DNA of 37,852 bases from an uncultured Gilliamella sp. (GTDB lineage: Bacteria; Pseudomonadota; Gammaproteobacteria; Enterobacterales; Orbaceae), in the NCBI GenBank assembly GCA_946477995.1, contig CAMLAI010000007.1, forward strand, positions 1 through 37,852, read 5' to 3'. Shown in pieces: positions 17,453 to 25,768 of this stretch. The notes below the pieces were generated by a model, which was not told where the DNA came from, did not search any database, and was given only the letters and a program-made list of their open reading frames with translations. The stretch's first letter is position 1, and every line of letters begins with the position of its first letter. The translations under genes and the position numbers were made by a program.

Positions 17453-20326
17453 ATGCATAAGATAAAAATAACGCTCTTAATTGTGCTAGCTTTTTTTTAC
17501 TTCAATTCCTCTTTTGCGATTGAAAACAAACTTTCACATCCCGTTTTATTAGAAAAGGTTCAACAAAGTGATCGCGATAATCGCCAATACGAAGTCATCG
17601 AACTAGCCAATAAAATGCGTGTATTATTAGTATCCGATCCTAAAGCTGTGAAATCATTAGCCTCGCTCGCCTTACCTGTTGGCTCTTTACAAGATCCTGC
17701 CGATCAACAAGGTTTAGCTCACTATACCGAACATATGGTCTTGATGGGGTCTAAAAAGTATCCTGAACCCGCTAGTTTTTCTCAATTCTTAAATCGCCAT
17801 GCGGGTAGTTATAATGCGAGTACTGCTTCATATAGAACTGCATTTTATTTTGAGGTGGAAAATGGCGCATTTAATCATGCGTTAGATTATTTAGCTCAAG
17901 CGATTGCTAATCCTGTTTTAGATCCAAAATTTGCAGATAAAGAGCGAAATGCCGTTAATGCTGAACTGACAATGGCCAGATCGAATGATGGTTTTCGTAT
18001 TGGACAAGTTGATTCTGAAACAATTAATCAAAAGCACCCTGCGTCACAATTTTCAGGGGGAAATTTAGAAACGCTAAGTGATAAATCAACGAGTAAATTA
18101 CACGATGCGTTAGTTAATTTTCATAATAATTATTACTCAGCTAACATTATGGTCGGGGTTGTTTATAGCAATCAATCTATTAATAAATTGGCAAAACTTG
18201 CTGAAACTACTTTTGGTCAAATTCCTAATAAAAATATTCAAGCCCCAAAAGTTGATCAAACCGCTATGCCAAGTGACGTATTAGCTAAACAAATTACTAT
18301 GTTACCCGCTCAGCCTAAAAAATTGATGCTTTTACAATTTCCAATTGAAAATAATTTAGTTAAATTTGCCGATAAAAGTGATGAATATATTGCTTATTTA
18401 ATTAGCAATCGTAGTCAAAACACATTGTCAGAACAATTACAAAAGCAAGGATTGATTGAAAACATTAGTGCATCAAGCGATCCTATTCGTTATGGTAATA
18501 GTGGTGTTTTGAGCATTAATGTAAGTTTGACTGATGACGGCCTTGCTCAAAAAGATAAAGTGATAGCGGCTATTTTCAATTACTTACAATTAATACAAAA
18601 AGATGGGGTAAAGGATACTTATTACGAAGAACTTAAAAAAGTATTAGCACTTGAATTTAAATACCAAGATATTGAACGAGATATGTCTTATGTTGAATGG
18701 CTATCTGATCAGATGTTGCTTTATCCAATCCAAAATATTTTAAACGCTGACTTTATTGCATCGCATTTTGATAAAGATGCGATAGTAAACCGTTTAAAGA
18801 GCCTAACGCCAGATAATGCTAGAATTTGGACCATTGCACCAAATCAACCTACCGATAAAGTTGCCTATTTTGTTGAAGCACCTTATAAAATTGATGCTAT
18901 AACTAGTGAACAAAAATCAAATTGGTCGAATTTAGCAAAAAGCTTTTCGTTTACTTTACCTGAACTCAATCCTTATATTCCAGATGATTTTACGATTGTT
19001 AACCCAAATAGCAATCAATCTGAGCCTTTAGAATTTAATAAGCGCGGTAATCATATCCATTTTGTTAGCCAATATTTTGGTCAAGAACCTAAAGCCGCAA
19101 TTGTCGTTTCATTACGTAATGATCAAGCTTTTAGTGATGCTAAATCTCAAGTTGCGTTTGATTTGCTCGATTATCTTGTTAGTCGTAATCTAGCACAACT
19201 TCAATTCCAAGCTAATGTGGCTGGTATTGAATTGTCGACTAGCCGTGATAATGGTTTGATGGTGACAGCTGATGGTTTTAATCAGCACCTTCCCGAAATG
19301 GTATTAGCGGTACTTAATCGGTATCAGCAAATAATTGTTGATGAACAAAGTTTAGCCTTAGCTAAATCGTGGTATATCCAAAAATTAGATGCAATTGAGC
19401 ATGCGAATAGTTATCAGTTAGCCGCCAATCCTGTCAATGCATTGTCTGTATTACCTCACTACTATGAACGTAATTTAAGAAGACAAATCACAGCAGATAT
19501 CAGTGTTAACGATATTGTAGCTTATCGTGATGCGCTAATGACGCATTCAGTTCCTTATATGCTAAGTTTAGGTAATTTATCGAATCAACGCTCGTTAGAT
19601 CTTTATCATAAAATTCAAGAAAAATTTGCGTCTAACGCTCAATTTACACCAATTGATAACCTTAAAATAAATGCACCATTAACAGCACGCATTACTCAAA
19701 CGGCGAAAGCAACTGATAATGCTTTAATGATGAGCTATATTCCGACTAATTATGATCGAAATTCGAGCCGCATCTTGAGTTATACGCTTTCGAAGATTAT
19801 ATCGCCTTGGTTTTTCGATCAATTACGATCTAATGAACAGTTAGGTTATGCCGTTTTTGCTGTATCAATGTCAGTAGGCGATTCTTCAGGTATTAGCTTT
19901 ATTATACAAAGTAATCAATACGACCCAGCCTATTTGCTAGGACGTTATCAGCATTTCTATCCAATTATGCTGCAAAAATTACAAGCATTATCCAAAAATG
20001 ATATAGAGCAATATAAAAAGGCGGTGCTTGAGGAATTGACAATGCCACCTCAAACGTTAAATGAAGAATTAGAACGCTATCTGGCTGATTATCGTTTATC
20101 GAATTTTTCGTTTGATTCACGCGATAAGAAAATAGCCGAAGTGAAAAAAATTGATAAGCAAGACTTAATTGATTTTTATAATAACGCTATTGTTAAACAA
20201 AAAGGTTTGGTGTTTGCTTCGCAAGTATTAGGGCAAGCGTCACAAGCTTCGAAAAAACCTGAAGCGATTACTGAATATACTGAATTTGCAGATGCATCAA
20301 ACTTACAAGATGTTTTGCTAAAATAG
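17453..20326 (+). CDS. ptrA: Pitrilysin (protease III), periplasmic zinc metalloprotease
   Basis: The 957-residue product (E. coli 962) carries a signal peptide ending at SFA (residue 22), then an M16 peptidase domain with the inverted zinc motif HYTEH (90-94) and the third ligand E171 in 'NAVNAELTMARS'. The region 'GLAHYTEHMVLMGSKKYP' and 'HPASQFSGGNLETLSDK' are near-identical to E. coli. Middle and C-terminal M16-like halves follow, including 'LPELNPYIPDDF' and 'QLRSNEQLGYAVFAVSMSVG', which closes the chamber. It degrades small peptides such as insulin fragments in the periplasm. AGGCGGAG before the ATG is a strong ribosome-binding site. In E. coli ptrA sits between recC and recB. No rec genes flank it here. 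Confidence 0.96.
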   Translation: MHKIKITLLIVLAFFYFNSSFAIENKLSHPVLLEKVQQSDRDNRQYEVIELANKMRVLLVSDPKAVKSLASLALPVGSLQDPADQQGLAHYTEHMVLMGSKKYPEPASFSQFLNRHAGSYNASTASYRTAFYFEVENGAFNHALDYLAQAIANPVLDPKFADKERNAVNAELTMARSNDGFRIGQVDSETINQKHPASQFSGGNLETLSDKSTSKLHDALVNFHNNYYSANIMVGVVYSNQSINKLAKLAETTFGQIPNKNIQAPKVDQTAMPSDVLAKQITMLPAQPKKLMLLQFPIENNLVKFADKSDEYIAYLISNRSQNTLSEQLQKQGLIENISASSDPIRYGNSGVLSINVSLTDDGLAQKDKVIAAIFNYLQLIQKDGVKDTYYEELKKVLALEFKYQDIERDMSYVEWLSDQMLLYPIQNILNADFIASHFDKDAIVNRLKSLTPDNARIWTIAPNQPTDKVAYFVEAPYKIDAITSEQKSNWSNLAKSFSFTLPELNPYIPDDFTIVNPNSNQSEPLEFNKRGNHIHFVSQYFGQEPKAAIVVSLRNDQAFSDAKSQVAFDLLDYLVSRNLAQLQFQANVAGIELSTSRDNGLMVTADGFNQHLPEMVLAVLNRYQQIIVDEQSLALAKSWYIQKLDAIEHANSYQLAANPVNALSVLPHYYERNLRRQITADISVNDIVAYRDALMTHSVPYMLSLGNLSNQRSLDLYHKIQEKFASNAQFTPIDNLKINAPLTARITQTAKATDNALMMSYIPTNYDRNSSRILSYTLSKIISPWFFDQLRSNEQLGYAVFAVSMSVGDSSGISFIIQSNQYDPAYLLGRYQHFYPIMLQKLQALSKNDIEQYKKAVLEELTMPPQTLNEELERYLADYRLSNFSFDSRDKKIAEVKKIDKQDLIDFYNNAIVKQKGLVFASQVLGQASQASKKPEAITEYTEFADASNLQDVLLK

Positions 20327-20369
20327 TTGACTAAAATGTGGATGTTACCTTAAACATTTTTAGCGAAAA

Positions 20370-20403
20370 TTGGCATTGTTATCACCTTGTGATACACTGC
20401 CAA
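20370..20403. promoter_or_regulatory. Nested palindrome upstream of the XRE regulator gene
   Basis: Outer arms TTGGCA (20370-20375) and TGCCAA (20398-20403) enclose the inner palindrome TATCACCTTGTGATA (20380-20394). The inner half-sites TATCAC/GTGATA equal those of lambda-type operators. The element ends 23 bases before the ATG of a gene encoding an HTH_XRE (lambda-repressor-like) protein. It is a probable autoregulatory operator, though it could also fold as an RNA stem. Confidence 0.6.
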
Positions 20404-20426
20404 GATTCGAATATTTTGAGTCAATT

Positions 20427-21299
20427 ATGATTAGTGAAGCAATTGATTATTTGGCAATAGGGCAGCGATTACGCGCTTATCGTATTGCCGCCTCACTTAA
20501 AGCCGAAGATGTAGCTGAGAGTTTAAGAATTTCAAGAGCTGCAGTTTATCGCTTAGAAAAAGGTGAAATCGTTAAAATTGAAACATTAGAGCGATTAGCA
20601 CTATTGTTAGACACTTCTTTAGCGAGCCTACTTGGTATTGATACGGAATATTATTCAAGTGGCGAAGGGTTTTTTGAACGTATGCGTCAGTTGGAAGAAC
20701 AATCAACCCATATTTATTCACACTTTGATCCCTTCTCTTTTTTGCTAACTTCACCACACTATTTATCGCATTTGGCCATGATGCTTGAGGAGTCTGGTGA
20801 AGCGATTGATTCAGATAAATATGCGGTGAGTTTATCAATTTTGAAACATCGTAAAACGCAATTTTATCAGTCTGTTCCTAAAGTGATTAATTTAATTAGT
20901 TTACGCAATGTTGAGCGTTTTTTGCATATTGGTTTAGTCGGTAATTTAACCATTTCGCCGGGGAAAAAATCGGAAAGAATGTTATTAGCACGTCAAGAAG
21001 TTTATCATTTAATTGAACTTTTAGAACACCAATCTTATGCGCCGACAATTGCTATTACTGAGCAGGCTATTCCGTCAATAGCTTTTCAAATCTTTTATCA
21101 AGATCAAAATCCGATCTCTTTAGCGATGAGTCCATTTCGTTTGGGGGAATTACCCAATGTGACAACGGGTATTGCTTCAATTACTTCATCATTTGATGCA
21201 ATCAAGCGATATCGTTCTTTATTTGATAAATTATGGCAAAATAGTGCTAAAGATAAGCAAGCTATAGATTTGTTAAAAGCGACGCTAGAAAAATTTTAA
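20427..21299 (+). CDS. XRE-family HTH transcriptional regulator
   Basis: The 290-residue product begins MISEAIDYL. An HTH_XRE/Cro-CI domain covers about residues 9-65: 'GQRLRAYRIAASLKAEDVAESLRISRAAVYRLEKGEIVKIETLERLALLLDTSLASLLG', with the recognition helix ISRAAVYRLE. Residues about 75-290 form a domain I cannot name; it contains 'SPFRLGELPNVTTGIASITS' and ends 'YRSLFDKLWQNS', a pattern seen in regulators with a C-terminal sensor domain. I prefer ATG 20427 because an earlier start would translate the palindrome. It lies 22 bases before aroA, so the two may be co-transcribed. In E. coli serC precedes aroA. Confidence 0.82.
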   Translation: MISEAIDYLAIGQRLRAYRIAASLKAEDVAESLRISRAAVYRLEKGEIVKIETLERLALLLDTSLASLLGIDTEYYSSGEGFFERMRQLEEQSTHIYSHFDPFSFLLTSPHYLSHLAMMLEESGEAIDSDKYAVSLSILKHRKTQFYQSVPKVINLISLRNVERFLHIGLVGNLTISPGKKSERMLLARQEVYHLIELLEHQSYAPTIAITEQAIPSIAFQIFYQDQNPISLAMSPFRLGELPNVTTGIASITSSFDAIKRYRSLFDKLWQNSAKDKQAIDLLKATLEKF

Positions 21300-21321
21300 A
21301 AAATATTTATAGAGAGTGATT

Positions 21322-22602
21322 ATGTTATCTATAACATTACAACCGATAAAAAAAATTAATGGGACAATCAATTTACCTGGGTCAAAAAGTGTCTCTAATC
21401 GAGCATTACTATTATCCGCACTGAGTAAAGGTAATACCCGTTTGACCAATTTGCTTGATAGTGATGATGTCCGTTACATGCTTGATGCTTTAAAGGCTTT
21501 AGGTATTAAATATCAACTATCTGATGATCGTACTATTTGTGATATTCAGGGCATCGGTCGTCACTTGCAAGTGACTTACCCTTTGGAATTGTTTCTGGGA
21601 AATGCTGGCACAGCGATGCGTCCATTAACAGCGGCATTATGTTTGGGTAACAATAATATTATATTAACAGGCGAACCTCGTATGAAAGAGCGCCCAATAG
21701 GGCATTTAGTGGATGCTTTACGTCAAGGTGGTGCTAAAATTGACTATCTTGAAAACGAAGGTTACCCGCCACTGCATATTCATGGTGGTTTTAGCGGGGG
21801 TAATATCAACGTTGATGGAACGGTTTCAAGTCAGTTTTTAACCGCTTTATTAATGACTGCACCCCTAGCGGATAAAGATACCGAAATTACCATTATTGGT
21901 GATTTAGTTTCGAAACCTTATATTGATATTACAATCAAAATGATGGCGATTTTTGGTGTCACAGTTACCAATCATGATTATCAAAAATTTACCATTAAAG
22001 CCAAACAATGTTATCAATCTCCTGGCAATTATTTAGTCGAAGGTGATGCTTCGTCCGCTTCTTATTTTTTAGCCGCAGCGGCAATTAAAGGCGGTACAGT
22101 GCGTGTTACCGGTATAGGTAAAAAAAGTTTACAAGGCGACACCCAATTTGCACATGTACTTGAAAAAATGGGTGCTAAAGTGATTTGGGCAGATGATTAT
22201 ATTGAATGTACTCGGGGGGAATTAAACGGTATTGATATGGACATGAACCATATTCCCGATGCAGCAATGACTATTGCCACGACTGCTTTATTTGCCAAAG
22301 GATCGACGACAATTCGTAATATTTACAATTGGCGAGTGAAAGAAACCGATCGCTTATATGCGATGGCAACTGAACTGCGGAAGGTTGGAGCTACGGTTGA
22401 AGAGGGACCTGATTATATTACTATCGTTCCGCCTGCAAAATTAACGCATGCTAAAATCGAAACCTATAACGATCATCGCATTGCAATGTGTTTTTCATTA
22501 GTTGCACTATCCGATACGCCGGTGACCATATTAGATCCTAAATGCACTATGAAAACTTTTCCAGACTACTTTGAACAATTTGAACGATTAAGCGAATATT
22601 AA
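21322..22602 (+). CDS. aroA: 3-phosphoshikimate 1-carboxyvinyltransferase (EPSP synthase)
   Basis: The 426-residue product (E. coli 427) shows '[21 protein letters not shown]' (shikimate-3-phosphate site), '[20 protein letters not shown]' (the glyphosate-region NAGTAMRP), '[22 protein letters not shown]', '[13 protein letters not shown]' and '[23 protein letters not shown]'. It transfers the enolpyruvyl group of PEP to shikimate 3-phosphate in the chorismate pathway and acts in the cytosol. I use ATG 21322 rather than the in-frame GTG six bases earlier, because AGAGAG lies at proper distance before it. The NAGTAMRP motif has the usual Gly and Pro, which is the class I, glyphosate-sensitive pattern. 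cmk follows after one base. Confidence 0.98.
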   Translation: MLSITLQPIKKINGTINLPGSKSVSNRALLLSALSKGNTRLTNLLDSDDVRYMLDALKALGIKYQLSDDRTICDIQGIGRHLQVTYPLELFLGNAGTAMRPLTAALCLGNNNIILTGEPRMKERPIGHLVDALRQGGAKIDYLENEGYPPLHIHGGFSGGNINVDGTVSSQFLTALLMTAPLADKDTEITIIGDLVSKPYIDITIKMMAIFGVTVTNHDYQKFTIKAKQCYQSPGNYLVEGDASSASYFLAAAAIKGGTVRVTGIGKKSLQGDTQFAHVLEKMGAKVIWADDYIECTRGELNGIDMDMNHIPDAAMTIATTALFAKGSTTIRNIYNWRVKETDRLYAMATELRKVGATVEEGPDYITIVPPAKLTHAKIETYNDHRIAMCFSLVALSDTPVTILDPKCTMKTFPDYFEQFERLSEY

Positions 22603-22603
22603 T

Positions 22604-23284
22604 ATGATTAAAACTGTTCCCGTCATTGCCATTGATGGACCTAGTGGCGTAGGTAAAGGCACATTATGCCAAGCATTAGCTAATCATTTTAATTGGCACC
22701 TTTTAGATTCGGGGGCTATTTATCGAGTATTGGCATTTTCAGCCTTGCAACAAAACATCGCACTTGATGATGAAAGTCAGCTTGTTAAATTGGCGTTAAA
22801 TCTGCCTTTAACCTTCGATTCTACGGGGGCTGAAGTAAAAGTTTTATTACAGAATAACGATGTCACTAACGCTATCCGTACTGAACAAACAGGCGGAGCC
22901 GCATCAAAAGTGGCTTCGTTAAGTCAAGTGAGAGTTGCATTATTACAACGACAACGAGATTTTAAACAGGCTCCGGGCTTGATTGCTGATGGTCGCGATA
23001 TGGGAACTGTCGTATTCCCAGATGCATCAGTCAAAATCTTTCTCGATGCCAGTGCGCAATCTCGAGCAGAAAGAAGAATGAAACAGTTGCAAGATAAGCA
23101 AAATCATGCTAAATTCGCCGAAATTTTGCAGGAAATAACAGCGCGTGATGAGCGTGATCGCAATCGGGCCGTTGCGCCGTTAAAACCTGCTGTTGATGCA
23201 CTTATAATTGATACCACATCACTTTCTATTCAAGATGTTTTTAATCAATCTATTAAGTATATAAACCAAAAACTCGGGCAATAA
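22604..23284 (+). CDS. cmk: Cytidylate kinase
   Basis: The 226-residue product (E. coli 227) has P-loop GPSGVGKGT (12-20), then '[17 protein letters not shown]', '[28 protein letters not shown]', '[16 protein letters not shown]' and '[19 protein letters not shown]', all classic CMP kinase blocks. It phosphorylates CMP and dCMP to the diphosphates using ATP. The ATG follows the aroA TAA by one base, so translational coupling is likely. It is the gene directly before rpsA, as in E. coli. Confidence 0.97.
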   Translation: MIKTVPVIAIDGPSGVGKGTLCQALANHFNWHLLDSGAIYRVLAFSALQQNIALDDESQLVKLALNLPLTFDSTGAEVKVLLQNNDVTNAIRTEQTGGAASKVASLSQVRVALLQRQRDFKQAPGLIADGRDMGTVVFPDASVKIFLDASAQSRAERRMKQLQDKQNHAKFAEILQEITARDERDRNRAVAPLKPAVDALIIDTTSLSIQDVFNQSIKYINQKLGQ

Positions 23285-23305
23285 ATTTATTTATTGCTTG
23301 AACCA

Positions 23306-23370
23306 AGCTCCACAAAAGGATAGGTGGAGTTCCGTAAACAACCCCACAAGACATGATGTAATGTGGACGT
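23306..23370 (+). promoter_or_regulatory. rpsA 5' leader with two hairpins (probable S1 autoregulation)
   Basis: Hairpin 1: agctccac (23306-23313) with gtggagtt (23324-23331), including one G-U pair, and an apical loop containing AAGGA. Hairpin 2: ccaca (23344-23348) with tgtgg (23362-23366). No Shine-Dalgarno stands before the rpsA ATG; the last 20 bases are A/T-rich. In E. coli, rpsA is translated from a structured leader with GGA in hairpin loops and a degenerate SD, and free S1 represses it. The same layout is visible here. Confidence 0.7.
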
Positions 23371-23394
23371 TAATATTAATTTAAGTATATAAAT

Positions 23395-25077
23395 ATGACT
23401 GAATCTTTTGCTCAACTCTTTGAAGAGTCTTTAAATCAACTAGACACTCGTTCTGGTAATATGATCCGTGGTACTGTCGTTGCAATCGACAAAGATGTTG
23501 TTTTAGTTGATGCTGGTTTAAAATCTGAATCAGCAATTCCAGTAGAGCAGTTTAAAAATGCCCAAGGCGAATTAGAAGTTCAAGTTGGCGACGTTGTTGA
23601 CGTTGTTCTTGACTCAATTGAAGATGGCTTTGGTGAAACAATTTTATCTCGTGAAAAAGCTAAACGTCATGAAGCGTGGCTGACATTAGAAAAAGCAGTT
23701 GAAGATGCTGCAACAGTTTTAGGTGTTATCAATGGTAAAGTTAAAGGTGGCTTTACGGTTGATCTTAATGGCGTTCGTGCGTTCCTTCCTGGTTCGCTTG
23801 TTGATGTTCGCCCATTACGCGATACTTCTCATATTGAAAATAAAGAAATCGAATTAAAAGTTATTAAATTAGATCAAAAACGCAACAACGTTGTTGTTTC
23901 ACGTCGTGCGGTAATCGAATCTGAAAATAGCGCAGAAAGAGAACAACTTCTTGAAAATCTACAAGAAGGTTCTGAAGTTAAAGGTATCATCAAAAATCTT
24001 ACTGATTACGGTGCATTCGTTGATCTTGGTGGGGTTGATGGTTTACTTCATATCACTGATATGGCTTGGAAACGTGTTAAACACCCAAGTGAAGTGGTTG
24101 AAGTGGGTCAAGAATTACTTGTTAAAGTTCTTAAATTTGATAAAGACCGTTCACGTGTATCTCTTGGCTTAAAACAATTAGGCGAAGATCCATGGGTTTC
24201 AATTGCTAAACGTTACCCAGAAGGTACTAAAGTAACTGGTAAAGTAACTAACTTAACTGATTACGGTTGTTTCGTAGAAATCGAAACTGGCGTTGAAGGT
24301 TTAGTTCACGTTTCTGAAATGGATTGGACTAACAAAAACATTCACCCATCTAAAGTGGTTAGCTTAGGTGATGAAGTTGAAGTTGTTGTTCTTGAAATTG
24401 ATGAAGAACGTCGTCGTATTTCTCTAGGTCTTAAACAATGTAAACCAAACCCATGGTTACAATTTGCTGAATCACACAATAAAGGTGATAAAGTTAGCGG
24501 TAAGATCAAATCAATCACTGACTTTGGTATCTTCATTGGTTTAGATGGCGGTATTGATGGTTTAGTTCATCTTTCAGATATCTCTTGGAATATGCCTGGC
24601 GAAGAAGCGGTTAAAGCTTATAAGAAAGGTGACGATATCGAAGCGGTTGTGTTACAAGTTGACGCAGAGCGCGAACGTATTTCTTTAGGTATTAAACAAT
24701 TAGAAGATGATCCTTTCAATAATTTTGCTGCAAACTATAAAAAAGGCACTATTGTTAAAGGTAAAGTAACTGCTGTCGATGCTAAAGGTGCAACTATCGA
24801 AATTGCTGATGGTATTGAAGGTTACTTAAAAGCTCAAGATATTGCTCGTGAACGTATTGAAGATGCAACTACTGCACTGAAAGTTGGTGACGAAGTTGAA
24901 GCTAAGATTGTTAATATCGATCGTAAGTCTCGTGCGATTTCATTATCAGTACGCGCTAAAGATGAAGCTGATGAAAAAGAAGCACTTGCTGCTGTAAATA
25001 ATACTGCAACTCAAGAAGAAGCATCATTTACTAATGCAATGGCTGAAGCTTTCAAAGCTGCTTCAAAAACTGAGTAA
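23395..25077 (+). CDS. rpsA: 30S ribosomal protein S1
   Basis: The 560-residue product (E. coli 557) contains six S1/OB repeats at about residues 20-88, 105-173, 190-260, 275-347, 362-434 and 449-520. Repeats 3-5 each show the strong 'GxVxxxTDYGxFVxxxxGxxGLxHxSxMxW' pattern. The protein begins [21 protein letters not shown], like E. coli S1. It binds mRNA on the 30S platform and is needed to translate messages with structured or weak start sites. Codon use is markedly biased (GGT, CGT, GTT, AAA), as expected for a highly expressed gene. It ends in a strong terminator before ihfB. Confidence 0.99.
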   Translation: MTESFAQLFEESLNQLDTRSGNMIRGTVVAIDKDVVLVDAGLKSESAIPVEQFKNAQGELEVQVGDVVDVVLDSIEDGFGETILSREKAKRHEAWLTLEKAVEDAATVLGVINGKVKGGFTVDLNGVRAFLPGSLVDVRPLRDTSHIENKEIELKVIKLDQKRNNVVVSRRAVIESENSAEREQLLENLQEGSEVKGIIKNLTDYGAFVDLGGVDGLLHITDMAWKRVKHPSEVVEVGQELLVKVLKFDKDRSRVSLGLKQLGEDPWVSIAKRYPEGTKVTGKVTNLTDYGCFVEIETGVEGLVHVSEMDWTNKNIHPSKVVSLGDEVEVVVLEIDEERRRISLGLKQCKPNPWLQFAESHNKGDKVSGKIKSITDFGIFIGLDGGIDGLVHLSDISWNMPGEEAVKAYKKGDDIEAVVLQVDAERERISLGIKQLEDDPFNNFAANYKKGTIVKGKVTAVDAKGATIEIADGIEGYLKAQDIARERIEDATTALKVGDEVEAKIVNIDRKSRAISLSVRAKDEADEKEALAAVNNTATQEEASFTNAMAEAFKAASKTE

Positions 25078-25097
25078 AAATTGTTTATGTAAAGAGT

Positions 25098-25119
25098 AAA
25101 GAGGGCTTGCCCTCTTTTT
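25098..25119 (+). terminator. Rho-independent terminator of rpsA
   Basis: aaagaggg (25098-25105) pairs with ccctcttt (25110-25117) around a cttg loop, followed by TTCTTTT. It lies 21 bases after the rpsA stop. ihfB can still be read by leak-through or from its own promoter. Confidence 0.92.
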
Positions 25120-25176
25120 CTTTTGTGGTATAAAATAAATCAGTTATTTACCACACAAAATAAATTAGGAGTGACC

Positions 25177-25467
25177 ATGAACAGATCAGATTTAGCCGAA
25201 AAGATAGTTAACTGGCGGACACACCTTCCTGTACAACTAGTTGATGATGCTGTAAGAGATATTATCGAACAGATCGCTTTAGCTATGGAAAGTAATGATC
25301 GTGTTGAAATTCGAGGTTTTGGTAGTTTTAGTTTGAACTATCGCGCCCCACGTAAAGCGAGAAATCCTAGAACAGGTGGTAATGTTGAAGTTAAACATAA
25401 ATATATCCCTCATTTCAAACCGGGTAAAGAATTACGTGAACGAGTTAATAATGCTGCCAAAGCATAA
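25177..25467 (+). CDS. ihfB: Integration host factor subunit beta
   Basis: The 96-residue product (E. coli 94) is a DNABII protein: '[50 protein letters not shown]' with the DNA-intercalating proline in the beta-arm RNPRTGG, then '[16 protein letters not shown]'. With IhfA (not here) it bends DNA sharply at specific sites in replication, recombination and transcription. I chose ATG 25177 because TAGGAGTGACC precedes it and family length fits. An in-frame start 54 bases upstream would add an unrelated leader. The rpsA-ihfB order matches E. coli. Confidence 0.97.
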   Translation: MNRSDLAEKIVNWRTHLPVQLVDDAVRDIIEQIALAMESNDRVEIRGFGSFSLNYRAPRKARNPRTGGNVEVKHKYIPHFKPGKELRERVNNAAKA

Positions 25468-25483
25468 GTTTGCATAATATTAC

Positions 25484-25518
25484 AAAAAAACCTTTGACTA
25501 AAATCAAAGGTTTTTTTA
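25484..25518. terminator. Terminator of ihfB
   Basis: cctttga (25491-25497) pairs with tcaaagg (25504-25510) around ctaaaa. An A-run on the left and seven T on the right make it usable on both strands. It lies 23 bases past the ihfB stop. Confidence 0.92.
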
Positions 25519-25768
25519 TTTATAACAATTCGGGTATTTATCAATCAATGCTTGCAGCACCATTCTAGATTACCGACACCTCCTCTTTAGCTGTGATTCG
25601 TATTAACGTAAAAAATAAGTTTAGCTGAAAATCAGTTTAGTTTTGTAAAAGTTTTTCAACTAATTAATAAAATGGAAGCAACCTCTAGAAATTAGCAAAT
25701 GGAATATTTTGAGAAAACAGTTATGTGATAGTTTGATAGCCAATCAAAATTAACCCTATCCAAAATCA

